A stretch of 64,000 bases of DNA from Tubulanus polymorphus. Taxonomy: Eukaryota > Nemertea > Palaeonemertea > Tubulaniformes > Tubulanidae. Within the stretch, counting starts at the first letter, position 1. Each line of letters opens with the position of its first letter. The translations under genes and the position numbers were made by a program. The notes under the pieces are model-generated. The model did not search any database. It saw only the letters and a list, made by a program, of their open reading frames with translations, and had not been told where the DNA came from. Shown in pieces: positions 26,201 through 39,892 of the stretch. Location: positions 2,835,001 through 2,899,000 of the forward strand of contig NC_134031.1 of NCBI RefSeq assembly GCF_964204645.1, read 5' to 3'.

Positions 26201-29200
26201 TCCAAGTTGAGTGGAGTCTTCTGTACTTACAAGTACAGGGCTTAGGGTATGTTTTGTCAGTGAGTTCAATAGTCATCCTACAATATTATAACTTTGGAAA
26301 GAAATTCATATCTCTTACCTGGACCTTGTTGTAGTTACGAATTTCATTGCTGAAAAAAAAGGAGAAAAGTTATGAAATCGAAATTGAAAACGAGAATTTT
26401 CATTGAAACGCTTGAATGCGATGTTTTACCTCGGTAAATGTTTATCAGAGTTACCGTTTAACTCAACCCCACTATCTTCACTCGGGCTCCTACCCTGACC
26501 CTACAAATAAAACATACATATACGATGTTCAATTTGGAGCCGGGCTTATAGCGCATCAAATACAGTCGACTCTGATAGGCCACTCCTGTACACCGAGACA
26601 GTCATGTTGAGAATCACGGAAAGAGTAGTTTATCTTTTCAAGTTGACTGGTACAAAGTCAAGGAGATATTCATCAGTTAACTCAGGTAACACATTTAATC
26701 GTTATTTACCTTCGGTTGAGCCTGTGATTGAGAATGCACCTCAGCAGCGACCAACACATTTTCGCCGGGTTGACTTTTTCTACCCGCGCCACCGTTTATG
26801 TGTCGCTGAAACAGTTAGTAACAATCTAATGTACTAGATGTCGATCAAGGGGCAATCCTTTAGTAAGTAGCCGGCCTTGAAGGGTCGGAATGCTGGCTTC
26901 AAATAAGGGATAAATTAGACAGATAATCTGATGTATACCCAGTGTGGAAGATAATGAATGATCTTACAAATGATGATATCAAAAGTTTATTTTTCTGACA
27001 GTTAGTGTTTCTATGAAAACCGTCAGTTTAATAAACTCAGGTTTTGTACCATTTGTAGTCATCGATTTTCAATACCTTTTCCAGTGGTAAATATCTAAAT
27101 ACCCATAGCTACTGAATGTGATATGAGTTTATATTTACTACGACAGAATTGAAAGTTTACGTAGACAAATACTAGAACCACAGTTAATTGAATCCACAAG
27201 AAAATTAATCCAAACCAAATCCCGAGCCTTGAAAAAATAACTTCTAATATCCATAACTGTTCCAGGATTATAAGGACTCGCGCGAACCCGTAAAGTTTTA
27301 TGATCATCGTTCTTAGGGGTTTTTCATTAACTGATGAATTTGTCTGTTAATGCGCGAGAAAAATATACATCGGATTCCTCGGCAAATTGATCTGGATCAT
27401 TAGGACGAGCAGTTTTGACTTACCATCGGTTCACCACCGAAATAATCGGGTACCCCGTCTGTATCGTCGTATATATGATCAATAGCTACCTTCAACGGGT
27501 CAGATCTAACATTATGATGACGAGGACCCTGCAAAATATACACGTACACCCATTAGACAGTTCGCTGATATTATTGGATTACCACGTCGCCTAACTTAGA
27601 AACGCTCGGGTGAAAATAGCGTAAGCAACCACGCCTCAGACAGGATCAAGGTCGAGTGGACACTTTCTAACTGAAATATTGATCGTAAATAATTTGTATT
27701 CGGGTCAACTTTCCTTATATGCGTCAGCTGCGATGATAAATATATTGAGTATTGTCTGTACGTGCTGCAATTTGACAATTAGCGTAAATACATTCACGAC
27801 ACAGGCTACATATTTATGATCAGGCTAGGTATTTATGATCAGCCTACGTATCTATGACCAGGCTATGTATTTATGACCAGGCTATGTATTTATGACCAGG
27901 CTATGTATTTATGACCAGGCTATGTATTTATGACCAGGCTACGTATTTATGATCAGGCTACGTATCTATGACCAGGCTATGTATTTATGACCAGGCTATG
28001 TATTTATGACCAGGCTATGTATTTATGACCAGGCTATGTATTTATGATCAGCCTACGTATCTATGACCAGGCTATGTATTTATGACCAGGCTATGTATCT
28101 ATAATCAGGCAAATTATTGTCATTCGGAAGATGCGTCAGTATCAATGGGATAATGAAATGTGAATCATAAAACTCAACTACCAACACCCTGATCCAAGTC
28201 TAATCCTGCACCCAGTGTTCTCTGCCTTCTGCCAAATCGAGCTTAATTCAATAGAATTTATTACTTAAGAACCACAGGGACCAGTGCACATTTACCAGCG
28301 ACATTCAGTGCCTATGCCGATAACTGATCTAACTTCGATTTCGGAACTTGTCGGGTGACTGAGTTTACAAACAGTAACTGTGGAATCGGTGGCCCAATAT
28401 CTGATCGTGTAATATTGAATAATTTCGCTGAAAAGGAATGACCTGTCAACAAGTGACCAAAAACCTGAAAATCAAGCCACCACAATCTGTGCAAAAACTA
28501 AATCAGAATCCAGTTCCAACGAGTTAGATTAAATTCCTAAGTCGAATTAAGTGCATTTTCAAATACATCCAACTACAGACTGGAACCGGCTCTTTCGTGT
28601 TCAGAAATCTATCGAAAAACCTTTCACCCTCGTGGCTAAAACAAACTATGAATCCGTGAGAGGAGCCGAAACTAACCTTCTTCGAATGCGGGGGTAATGA
28701 CTGATTCATATTAGTCATCATATTGAATTTCAGATTGAAATCATCGAGAGACTCAGAATCCTGTAAGTATGTAAACAGATTCTGCAGTCACCTAAATCAC
28801 TTCTTCATTACAATTGTACTGTCAAAACCTCGTGCCTAACATGACATTTATGAGATTACTGGGGTCAAATTGATGAATTCAGGTATTAAACATCTTTGTA
28901 ACATCCTTACAATGGCTTCTTTTCACATTTTTTACAACAAAATACCAAGATTTTTCTAGATTATTCACATTTTTCTACATCAAGGTACAATATCATAAGT
29001 CATAAGTGACCACGATCTGGAGGGATTAAAATATAATTTCTTTAACCTTAACACAGCTTGTGCATACATTTTGAGCTCCACAGTTAAAGGTACAAAAAGA
29101 GGATCAAAATATTCGGACAGACATTTTTCTTGAATTTTTCACACATTTTCATGATTTTTCACTGATTTTTCAATTTTTCATTTTGCAAGCAGACATCCAT

Positions 29201-32200
29201 TTTTTAACAATTTTTCACATCAGTCTCACCCCCTGACTGATTAACATTTTCATAGAAGTGGTTGTATACGGTACCTGATCGTGTGAACTGCCGCTGCCGG
29301 TAGCGCGACTAGCCGCCGAACCGTGACTGTCAAACGATAAATCAGAAATATTGTCCGGAAAATAGGTCACATACTGCGTCTGCCTGGCCTGTAAATATAA
29401 CAACAACGATGACAATGAAGCAATTCGCGACCGATATCGAGAAATTTAATCCGAACAAATCGTTAATCGTACCTTCATAGTTTCCACGTCACGTTTCAAA
29501 ACGAGAGAATCGAATTTATCCAGATCTTTCGGCATGATAACAGTACGAACTTCTGAGAACAACGACGACTTTAATCATAAAACAAACAGAGAATCTGAAC
29601 TCATAACTGTGAAATAGGTCCTGAATATTAGATTATTAGTCAAATATTTTTTGACTTGAGTGGGTACCGGTAAGTGCATTCCGGACTGAGCTCAAATCGG
29701 ATCTTTTGGTACCGTCAAAATTTGTCGTAATAGAGACTGTGAGAACCGAGTTTCATGGTAAGTAGACTCCATTCGGAGTAGCTGATCGTTTATTTTATTC
29801 ACTGTTGGATATTTGCACTCTGGCAATTGGAACTGACTTCATAATAACTCTATATTTGCCAACTACTGATAGTAGCAACTGGGAAGAAACATGTCAACCC
29901 CTGATTGAAAACTGTTTGAATATTTACCTTCGCGTGTGTATTTAAAAGTTCGAACAGCGCTAACATTAACGAATCAATTGTAACGTGTTCTCTTTGATAT
30001 TCGGTTAAATAGTAACGCAGCGTATCGCGTTCCGTCTCGTTCAGAAGCTGCTGAGCCTGCGCGTCGATCATCGCCCATTGGCTACTCTTCGCGTTGTACA
30101 CCAACTGGGAACCGGCCCCTTTGGTAAATACGGGCTGGAAATATACGAAGCACGAATGAAATAATGTCCCCCAATTAAAAATGAACAAAATCCTGGTTTT
30201 GGAAACTTTAAATCTGTGAATAATATTTCATTCATCTGTAAATTGAGACTGCAATGTCTTGTCAGCAATTACTAGTATTGGTTATTTACTATTTCCTAAG
30301 TCCCTCAGTCATAAATATTAGGACCTTGTTCAACTTCCATCGGGCTACTACGAACAGATACATCTATTATTCATAACCAGAAACGAAACTCTGTCTCACC
30401 TCAGGAGCCATACTCTTTACATGATTCCTATCCAGGGAGCTATAACCATTCAGCCACCTATAAAACAGCCAACACATTTCATTTATTACCACTAAATTAC
30501 TGACATCTCAGAACTTACTACCATGAACCCTGGTAGCCCCAGTAGTAAGGCCAAGGCAAAGTCAGCACTTTAATGTACTTGAAGATGACTATTAGGATAT
30601 ACATGTAGTTGAAACGTCGAATTGATAAATTATTAGCTTGAAGGAAACTTTTCGGACTTCATCTTTCTCGTTTTATTAGTGTGGGATTCTCTATATATTC
30701 TAAAGCACTTTTTGATAGTAATAGTAAACACTTTTTAAGCACTTATGTAAGGCAAAAGTGACACTTTTCTCATCATTTAAGACCATGGTGGTCCTGGTCC
30801 TAATTGACCTCGTCCATAGCGCATTTGTTTTGAGCAGGACTCAAACCCACTTGCCACTCAGCACTGATAGTGGATGCTACAGCATCACACTATATCTCAC
30901 TGAACTACGGCGGCATTAAGCACTTCAGAAACTCACTATGAACCCTGTTGGGGTAATTATCTTGGCAATTACCCCAAGTTATTGGTAAACTCAATGAGTC
31001 GCAAGAAAAAGTAAGATGCTCTATTTCTCAAACCTTAGCTCTCCGACTTACATAGCTTTGCCGGCAGTTTTCACGGGTAGCTGCTCTTTCGGAATCCACT
31101 GAGTTTGATCGTACGTCGTACGAGCGTATGGCAGACGACCGACGTCTTTAATCGTCAGCATCATGTGTTTCGACGATTTGAGAACTTGCACGGCTTCGCT
31201 GTGGGAAATATCGAGAAAACTGCGACCGTTTACATCCAATATCTGATCACCGACCTACAACAAATGCAAATATATACCATTATCCAGCATTTATAAAAGT
31301 ACAGGGTACGGAATAAGTACAGTGAAATATTAAGGGACTCAAATTTTTTTGTTTAAATGAAATTTCTAGATTCAACAACATTTCTCGATTTTCAAATTTT
31401 TCAAATTTCGTTTGAAATCACAAGATCAAAAAGTAAAATTCCAACAAAAAGTTTTCCTCACAAAATTTATAATCTTTCTTTTTTAATTGGTGCAATTTTC
31501 ATGTCAAAATTACAAGAAAATTTTTTTCTGGATATTGGATCAGATTTTCTGGGATTTTCAACTAACCTTTAATCCGGCATTTTCCGTCACCGAAAACGGA
31601 TCAACGCCGGTGATGTAAACGCCTAAACCAAACTCATTACCGCCTCGGATCATCAGACCCAAACTATACCCATCTTTAACTACCACATTCACCTAGAAAC
31701 GATATCGAAATATCACGCTACGATTTTCAGACACACGCAGAGACCGAAAAAGAACGAGATAATCAGGAATTTGTCACGAAAAAATCAACCATTTAAAAAA
31801 CGATCGCAGACATTTCGCAGATGTTGCTGATATGAATGAAAGATCGATTACCCTGGATATGAGTGGACAGGTAATCAATACACAGATAGCTATAAACTGT
31901 ATCTCAATTATATCTCAATATACCATCAGTAAGGTGAAGCAAGTTTCATTTTCAAAATCTGACATTCTAAGATCTTCATTATTCGCACTCATGGGTCGTT
32001 ATAACGTAATTCTTAATGAAACCAACGTTTTCCTGGGAAAATACATCATTAAAACACCGTGTTGTCTATTCTTGGGAACCCAACAGCGGTGATATCAGAC
32101 TTGGAGTTTGACTGTACATAGAACCTTGCAGGGGCAGATTTAGGGTCTGCTTTAGGGAGGGGTGCATCCCCAAATAAAAAAGGGCCTTTCATATAATTAA

Positions 32201-35200
32201 AAGGGCACCAGGAAAAAAAAACTCAGCAGAATACATTTTTTGGAAATATAGAGAACAAAGAATTTAAACTTTTTTGGTATCAGTTTGATATTTCTTACTT
32301 TTCCCGTAAAATTTCTGGGCAACTTGACATTTCTAGGAGGTGCACATCCCCTGCACTGTCCCTTGGATACACGCCTGCCTTACATAGGCTACTTAAAGGT
32401 TTCAAAAGTCACCTAAATATTAGTTGTTTTAGTAGCTCTTCATAGCAACCGCCATGAATAGAACAAGTAAGAGATATCAGGACTCAAGAGCCAACTTGAA
32501 TAGTGGGCAATTGGGGTCTACCCAGATTATGAATTTTCCATACCCCTAAGTTACACTTATCGCAAATCTAGAACAGGCCAATGTAGGCCTGTTCAAAGTA
32601 AGTAAATGCCTATTATCAAAAGTTTCCAGGGTCTGCAAAAAATATTCCCATTTTCAAAGACTTTCCCAAGACCCACAAGAACCCTGTTATCCCGATTGTA
32701 ACTGACTGCGGCAGATATAGGGTCTGATTTTGGGAGGGGTGCATCCTCAAAAATAGGGCATATATAATATATAAAAACAACTCATTTTCACAACACATTA
32801 ATCGCAATTAAACACATCGCAAACTTTGAACAGGCCAATGTAGGCCCATTCAAAGTAAAGTAAATGCCTATTCAATAGCTTTTCCAGTACGGGCAAAAAA
32901 TGTTCACATTTTCAAAAACTTTCCCAAGACCCACAAGAACCCTGTTATCCTGATCTGTAACTGACCGCGGCGTTACCTTTCGTTCGTCGCTGTCTTTCAG
33001 CAGCATTAAACCACTTTTACGTTCGCCCTTCGATTCGTATCGCGACGTCTTATCGATTTCGGGCGGCGGCGGCACCGCGCGACCTTGAGGGTCGACCCAC
33101 GTGTACGTCTGGTGTACGGTGAACGAACCGGGAATTCGACCGACGCTTTTCACGACCAAATCCAAACGATTCGCCGATTTTATTATCTGTGTAGAAAAAT
33201 GAGAAATATGATTCGCTTCAGCGGGCGAATTTCACGAAGTTTTAGCCTCGGATCTCGAAGCGGTGCTTGAAGGGGCTGCATTCATTGTGAAGTATATGAC
33301 ATATGACATCGTTGCTGCTGAAGTGCTTATATAAGAGTATATTTTGGTGTTATCTTCTATTGCTACATTAGCTCGATATATTTCAAAGCAATTATCGGCA
33401 TTCATAGAATAGCCACACCGGTAGGGGGAGATTTTTTATAAGGGGTGGTTGATTTTCTGAGGGCGTGGACATAAAAATGAAAGGGGTAGTAGCCCCTCGA
33501 AAACCCCTCGTGGAGAACACTGACTTGAACCCGTAAATTTTCCTGGAAGGAAGCCTTGATTCTGGGGCAGATAGAGGCCTGATCATGGCAGTATCTCAGT
33601 ATTCTGAATTTGGTCGATTTTTTGCCGAGATAGGCCTATCAAAAATTGAAAAATGAAACTATCCCCGATTTATGAAAGAAATTGTTTAATTCATTTCTTT
33701 CTTGATGTTTCTTGATTAGAAACTTAAATCAAAGGTAAACTAATCGACGAACAACTGTTCAGTCGATAGAATGGATATCAGTACACAATACAAAAATCAC
33801 TTGAAATGAAATCTATTGTTTATCGGTAAAATATACCGCGATAATTCACAATGATATTTCCTTGTTCTTGTTTCTTTTTAATTGCACGCGGCAGCACTTT
33901 AAATAATTCATCCTAATTCAAATAGCTATGAATTCAATTCTTTCGAATATGTACCGGTAATTGCATCGCACGGAAGTAGCGTGTCACAGGCTAAAACCAG
34001 TTCTCATCAATTATTCATTAATGTATTATAACTCATGAAATAGCTTGAGATATATGTACATATATATGTTCGTATTTCGTATTTCCAAGGCCGCAGATAT
34101 AGTGTTCAGCGAAAAAATAATATTAACAAAAAAAAATCTTTTGAAAAAATGTATCATAAACAGAAACGAAACCCCCCAAAAAATAATTTTAACACATGAA
34201 AACTATGATTTAACTTCATTCTATAAAATTTTTCCCAAACTTCTCCCCGACTTTTTATTTAGCTTGTTTTACAAAATTCACCGCCTTTTAAATAAAAAGA
34301 AGAGAAATTCTCTGATTTTCACCCTGGCTAGTGTCACGGAGAGCGGTTTAGAAATTGAATTTAATCAGAAATTCAAACATATGAATATAATCATAATCAC
34401 AGGCAAAGGTATCAGCTGGTGTCTTTGACCTATCAGCCTAAATTCATCGCTCAATTCAAATTGATTTATCGCAGCACCGGTTTAGACCTCTCTATATCGG
34501 ATCAAACCAGGTGGCAATTTAAACTGCATTTATACCGAACAAATTACTCAATAAAAAGGAATTTTAATTTGTAATTTAAATTTTTCAAGAGTGCACCATA
34601 TTTTTAGCTTATATCATCAAAGTGTACGTGATTTATTTAGCATATATATGATTTTAGAAATGAATTTCAAATACTCTAATATGCTAAACTATGACATACT
34701 TCATAAGATGGCCTCAGGCCTATGCAAAATTCCTATTCATTTATTCTATCTATTTTAACTACTGCCACACTGCTATAGTTTTAACGCCTTTCGCGACTGA
34801 AATAATGTTGACAAATTTTCAAGGACGTTTACGTAGAGCTTCGAAATATTTCCGAGGAGCCATCTATAACCGGACTGCCGTTCAAATAAATGTGTCGATA
34901 ACAATTGATTCGTAATTGACTCCGTATAAAAATGTGGCTCAAACTACGACAACAAGGTATACACAGAGAATCCCTAGTGCGTGCCTGTGTATCACATCTG
35001 CTCCACGCGAAAATATGCCAGAGAGATCGATACAAGATATATTATAAATATATGTGTCGAGGCAGATGGTGAAATATTTTGCTTTGTGCGCGGAGTCGTG
35101 AGAATAATTCATTTTTCGAAAACAAAATATACATAAAACACGCGTTAGGAATTGGGAGTTAGCATTCGACGAAGGAACCAAAAAAAATAGAAAATTGCTT

Positions 35201-37454
35201 TTCAGTTTCACTGTCCCAATATTCAATATGGTGAAAATTAAAATAACTTAAAAACTGCCTTTCACTTTCACTGTCCCAATATTCAATAACGTGAAAATCA
35301 AAATAACTTTAAAATTGCCTTTCACTTTCACTGTCCCTATATTCAATATCGCGAAAATCAAAATATCTTTGTGATATGGTGTCTTTTGTTTATAGTTTTT
35401 ATTGTACGTTTTATTGAAACGCAGTGAATTGCAGTATCAAGAATGAAACGTGTTTAAGCGAAACTCTAAATTCAGATAACACCAAAATCAAAATAACTTT
35501 CCTCTAAACACGGCATCTAAATGCAGTCCAGTTTCATAAGAATGGGCCAATATTGTTCATCATCATCAGAGTAGCTACTTTTCCTGACTATTTCCTGACA
35601 TGCACACGTTGTTTTCCCCGACTTGACCTGCTAAGAATCCAATCAATTACCACTAGTCAAATACGTAAGACAGACGGATACTGTCTGATTTTATGCACGA
35701 TCTTATCTAGCAACTCAACAAATTTCCCTGACTTTACAGCTTTACAACAGCTTTTGCCTGAATTGACAAAATTCCCTGGCTATTTCCTGACTTTTTTTAA
35801 GAAAAGAAAATCCAACACTTTTCCCTGATTTCTAGGTATTAGTGGCCACCCTGGTCATTATTATGATTAGTTTGACATCGATCTGAAAATATTTCAAATC
35901 GAATTATCAATTCATCCGCTGATGACAGTTAATCTCTATAGATGTAGAATCCACTGGCTAACTGCCAATTACTGTGAAGTGTGTGAACTGGGCGTTGGAG
36001 GCATTATTGCGTATTATAGTATGAACAATATTTAATCAGAAGTAAACACAGAGAGAATGGAAATTAAATTGTCGAGTGTGGATTTTATATCATTTGCACC
36101 TGTTATCATCGCACAGTACATCTAGCATTCGTTAACGCAATCGTATTCATATATATCCTAGACCTATAGGCCTTTACATAGGCAACAAGAACATCTTCAT
36201 TCTACAAGTGAACATTCGAAAATATGCCAAAATATGCCAAACGCCCTTAAAACATTTTGTCATCTCAATGATTATTTTTTTTTGAAGTTCGTTCTTCAAT
36301 ATTTCTTCTAGAATTCTAACGTTGAAAATGAATTATTTTCACAGCTCGATCGGCCGAACATTTTTTCAACATAAGTTTTCCTTTTTTTTCTACAGTAGAC
36401 TCCTCCTAAATCGGTAATGTTTTAAACCATCGATTCAGTGGTTTTGTTTAAACGAATTTTTATCGTTTACGAAACCAAATGCGGATTCGAATTCGAAAAC
36501 CACCAAAATTTAAAGGAAAAACCTGGTCCCAACTGTATTGATTTAGGTGTCGTGTACTGTACAACTAAAAACTGCCTATTTCTCATTGAAAGAGTTTGAA
36601 AGGAGTTTTGGGCATTTTGCTAAAATCAAAGGGAATTTCATTCATTTTGAAGGAGTTTTTAAGGAATGAAGGAGTCGTAGGGACTCCGTAGATTGACTCA
36701 CCTTAGCGGCTTCATCATGCGTGATATTATCGAATGGAATATCGTTTAAAACGATAATTTGATCACCGGACGCGAGTCCTTGTCGATACGCTAAACCGTC
36801 CGTATCGACGATTGATACGTAGATACCGATACCGTGTTCGGCGCCGCCGCGGATACTGAACCCTAACGACTCTGACTTTTTCGGTCGAATTTCGACGCAC
36901 TTGATTTCGGCGTCCTCGGCGCCCTGTAAACTGGGTGGGTGTTGTTTCGGTTTTTGTCGCGCGCGGTATTTCGACGGCAGCGTGCGCGAGTGGTTGTTCG
37001 GCGCGGGTCGCGCGCGCCCGCGCGTCGGTAACGTCGACGCACCGCCGCCGCGAGGTGGCGCCGCCTGCTTGCGCGGTAACGACTGGTATAAATCGTCGTA
37101 TAAATCCTCATCGACGACGTGTTTATCGAACGAGGCGATGTCGCCGGTCGGGATGACTTTCCTCAATAACGCGATCAGACGTTTTTTCGCCGGCGTGTCC
37201 AGTAAAATCTTCAACATTTGCACGAACTCGTAAACGTTGCGTCGCGCGCGATACTCGTTTAACGAATCGATGAAATCCAATCGATCGCGTTCGTTGAATA
37301 GATTATTAACGGCTTCCTGTAGCTGTTGGACGTTCGACGACAGACCACGCGGCGATGATTTCTGTCCCGCGCTGCGAGAACCGCTAGTCCCCGCGCCGCC
37401 GGAGTTACTCCCGCCGTAAGATGAAGATAGATGAGACATTTCTATCCGATCCAT
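21592..37454 (-). CDS. WHRN: Whirlin, PDZ scaffold protein
   Basis: Minus-strand exons joining in phase: 37454-36702, 33186-32977, 31692-31567, 31254-31052, 30457-30400, 30134-29928, 29568-29473, 29388-29275, 27528-27424, 26805-26710, 26500-26430, 26349-26319, [one exon unresolved], 24772-24637, 23671-23618, 23217-23074 (or 22644-22549) and 21786-21592. The parts found give about 865 residues; human whirlin is 907. The order is that of long whirlin: harmonin-homology domain 1 (about 38-112), PDZ1 (SLGFSIRGG at 197-205), PDZ2 (SLGLMIRGG near 331), harmonin-homology domain 2 (about 450-525), a low-complexity linker and C-terminal PDZ3 (TLGIAIEGGANTRQPLPRI, then LKVGHVLLEVNGKSL). In vertebrates it scaffolds Usher complexes at stereocilia tips and photoreceptor cilia; here a sensory or ciliary role is inferred. 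An acceptor at about 37525 suggests the first coding exon begins in 5' UTR. Confidence 0.93.
22247..22412. mobile_element. MITE with GAGGTCATTCATTT ends, internal 12-bp repeat
   Basis: GAGGTCATTCATTT at the left is matched by AAATGAATGACCTC at the right, a perfect 14-bp inverted repeat about 166 bp apart. Inside is an array of about five copies of TGGATTGATCA. A relative is at 49850-50006. Confidence 0.8.
22549..22644 (-). CDS. WHRN: Alternative whirlin PDZ3 exon (duplicated exon B)
   Basis: A 32-codon open exon with a good acceptor (TTTATTTCGCAG) and donor (GAG|GTATAT), phase 0 at both ends. It encodes CRTTLGIAITGGAKSREPIP and flanking residues. It aligns without gaps to the last 32 codons of the exon at 23074-23217, with 15 of 32 residues identical. 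Both exons can splice to the common exon at 21786. Inclusion of both would duplicate the first strands of PDZ3 and break the fold, so mutually exclusive use is inferred. Exon B lacks the extra 16 codons at the front of exon A. Confidence 0.8.
23074..23217 (-). CDS. WHRN: Canonical whirlin PDZ3 exon (exon A)
   Basis: A 48-codon exon between TTATTGCAG and CAG|GTAACA, phase 0 to 0. Its last 32 codons start PDZ3 and contain TLGIAIEGGANTRQPLPRI, nearly identical to the vertebrate whirlin PDZ3 as I recall it. The first 16 codons (NTVDDSCQTDEGS region) are linker sequence absent from exon B. Confidence 0.88.
23237..23292. repeat. (AAT)n microsatellite
   Basis: An uninterrupted run of ATA/AAT triplets followed by GTAATAGTAATAG variants, immediately upstream (minus-strand sense) of whirlin exon A. 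Confidence 0.9.
24773..26318 (-). other. Whirlin interval missing one exon
   Basis: The exon ending at 26319 leaves phase 0, whereas the next recognisable exon (24772-24637) begins with one base completing a codon. An exon of length 3n+2 must therefore lie between, or one boundary is wrong. A candidate at about 26034-26083 (minus; encodes DDPLSYHQISNINY) has good splice sites, but its phase does not fit either neighbour. The rest is repeat-rich, including CCCTGA-type dispersed repeat fragments at about 25560-25800. Confidence 0.5.
27795..28112. repeat. 19-bp minisatellite
   Basis: About 16 copies of CAGGCTATGTATTTATGAC with a few variants (CTACGTATCTATGATCAG and similar), in a whirlin intron. 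Variant and consensus units alternate in blocks, indicating secondary duplication of multi-unit segments. Confidence 0.95.
35190..35370. repeat. Three tandem copies of a ~61 bp unit
   Basis: CACTTTCACTGTCCCAATAT followed by GTGAAAATCAAAATAACTTT recurs at about 61-bp spacing (core near 35205, 35265 and 35325). Confidence 0.85.
36391..36561. mobile_element. MITE with TACAGTAGAC / CCTAAATC ends
   Basis: The left end TACAGTAGACTCCTCCTAAA and the inverse of the right end, TACAGTACACGACACCTAAA, form imperfect inverted repeats of about 26 bp around a 170-bp element with TA borders. A related left end (TATAGTAGACTACACCTAAA) appears at about 55137 in a CDK11 intron. Confidence 0.7.
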
Positions 37455-37524
37455 ATTATCATTCTGAGCGTTGGATGAAAATGTCCTGGCATTCTTTAAG
37501 CGGCCGTCCTAAATACTTATACAC

Positions 37525-39892
37525 CTAAAATAATAAGAAAACTTCTTTTAGTTTCAGCAGGCAAAGCTCATAACCTGGCTGTCTACAATAGAACTAGTTC
37601 TCTGAATCCCGCATCATAGCTTAAGACTTATTATCCTGGTTTTTATATAGGCCTACCAATCCTATGGCGTGGTTCGTGAAAATACTGGTTATTTAAATCT
37701 GGTCATTATTGTCTAATGTCTATTTCACCTTTGCTCGGTTAAAAAATCAATGCGTTAGCTCAACTGCCCATCTGTACTGGTCCTTTTTAGACGGAACCTA
37801 TTTAGGTACGTACTAATACTAAGACTGAGGAGCCAGCGTCCAGGGAGGCCACCCGATGTCCTCTCAAAAGCATTGTTGAAATAAACATCAGTCGTTAGTA
37901 CTAAAAGTACCATATAAGATCATCTAGCTCATCTTGAATTCAAATAACCTTGGATTAAAGCAACTGAAAATATAGGATCGCTAAAAATCCAATCAGGTCA
38001 GCGGTTACATCGTTTTCTTTCGGTACTTAGTACAATCGAGAGAAATGTCAAGTTGAGTTGTTCTCAGTTTGAGACCCGATTCACTCGTATCTCAATGGTT
38101 TTAAATCGTGATCCTAAATATATCGGATAGAAAATAACACGAATCTTACACTCACTCGTAGAAACAGTTCGAATAGGTGAATTCCGGGTCGTAAAAACGA
38201 TTCCACAAATAATGCTGTCATTGCAAAAGGTTGAAAGCCTGTTTTGGTCGATGGCTAGTGACGTCATCAAGATCGCCTTTTTGTTACTCCCACAGCTAAA
38301 CAACTCACTTTTAACGGTTAACCGCTGAATTTGAATTTGCTGTCAAGTGTATTCTTGCTGGCTGTCGATTAAAAGATTGTGAATCATGTTTTCCGAACGT
38401 GTTAAGCTTGTCTCCGGACCAGTTGGTGGGAATATTGGTTTGAAAAAAGAGGTAGATTGCAAGATTATAAAAAACTCACTGGGTAACACTGGTGAACGCC
38501 GCGAGCATCGTGCACGGTGGTGCAGGCGAGGCGTCGCGACCGCGCGGCGGCAGGGCTTTTTAATTTTGGCTTTTGCCAGTTTTGGAGTCTTGTTATTGCC
38601 ACCACGGCCACGTTACCACCACACTCACATTGTCGCTAGGCCTACTGTACTGCCACTACTTTACTTGCTACTTACTCGGCTAAATTAATTTGTCTTCATC
38701 CACGCTTACTTCCCCCCTCCCCCCCCCCATGTTAACAAGTAATTTCTGCCAACCGAACCACCAGTCGCAGTAGCCGTAGGCAGTATACTATAGTGCAGTA
38801 GTGGGTACCCAGTGGCATGCCATTGCCATGCCACTGGGTATAGGCCTATGTTGCCCGTACACAGTCACCACCTAGTACTAGGCCTTAAATATTCCAACAA
38901 CCATTCCAAATCCAGCAACAAAAAATAAACAATAAATTTTAAGGCCTCGAAACAGAAGAATGGTAGTTCCCTGTATTCAGAGTCAATGAAAATGTATTTC
39001 TTGTTGCAGATAGATAGCCTAACCAATTTCAGGATAAGTACTTTTCATTCCTTTATTTATATACGTAGCCTAACTGTTTAATCCTGGCCCTGGCCACTGA
39101 GGGTGTATGCATTAGGTCTGGTCCCAGTTTCACTGAGCTAGTTAGCCAACAATTAAGCTGAGAAATTTTGTTAAGTGGCAATTCAGGGGCAGATCAGGAG
39201 AGTATACAGGGGTGTACACCCCTTAAAACTTTTAAGTTGCACTGAAATTTAAAGGGAAAATTAAAAATATCAACAAGTATTTTTAAAAAGCTTATATTCC
39301 AAAACATGTTCTCTGTAGGCCTACTTCCAAAATATAGGTATTATGTTTTCTGATGATCTGGTGCCCTTTTGATTTTTAATTATATATGATACTGATACCT
39401 ATGCCCTATTTTGGGCTGCACCCCTCCCTGAATCAGTCTGCCTGCAATTAAGAGGATGTTTATAGATAATTTGATTTAGAGGAATCTTTTAATTTAGTGC
39501 CTGATGTTAGGCCTTCCACAGCCTGGTAGAGGTGGTTTAGGTGAACAAGTTAGTCTTTACACTGCAGGACTTTTAGGTGAAGGTGAAACTGGCCCTTGTT
39601 TATGCATAGGCTACTGTGTGTGCACGCTTATCTTTATGCTTATTCAATTAGAATACCCATGTAGCTACCAAATAAGCACCGCTTCAGAGGATTTTAGAAA
39701 TTTTCACTTCAATAACACTGTGTTCTATTTTTGGGCACTAGCTACTATTATGCACAATTTTTTCAATCAATTCTATCACATTGATATACATATATGTGTC
39801 ACTTCTTTTGCATATAGTAGGGTCTTACCAGTGTGCTCTCTCACACCTCCCTGTGATATTGGCCTGAGACTGACAAATAATCTTTTTTGTAG
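37525..39892. other. Region between whirlin and the SGNH/MULE locus
   Basis: It probably contains the upstream promoter and 5' UTR exon of whirlin (minus) and the undefined 5' end of the next gene (plus). A GC-rich CpG-containing patch lies at about 38490-38560. A perfect 14-bp-arm hairpin (TACCCAGTGGCATG and its complement) is at 38806-38840. A dispersed repeat at about 38205-38265 is shared with 47912-47965 in inverted orientation. A fragment of the GGGGCAGATC...GTCTGCC repeat family spans 39185-39445. An open stretch at 39504-39582 ends at a possible donor, but its phase does not join the 39893 exon. Confidence 0.45.

Larger units (their letters stand above)
33187..36701 (-). other. Whirlin first coding intron
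   Basis: About 3.5 kb with no exon seen. It holds a three-copy 61-bp repeat at about 35190-35370, a CCCTGA-type dispersed repeat at about 35560-35840 and a MITE at 36391-36561. A 127-codon AT-rich open frame at 34045-34428 (+) is treated as chance. Confidence 0.6.

Noticed and set aside
27795-28112. CRISPR-like array
   Set aside because: Units are directly adjacent 19-bp repeats without unique spacers, in animal DNA.
34045-34428. 127-codon plus-strand frame
   Set aside because: It is AT-rich, dominated by Ile, Lys, Phe and Asn, lacks splice or domain support and lies in a whirlin intron; chance is sufficient.
36863-37233. Arg-rich frames overlapping whirlin exon 1
   Set aside because: They arise from the GC-rich, proline/arginine-coding stretch of the whirlin exon in other frames.
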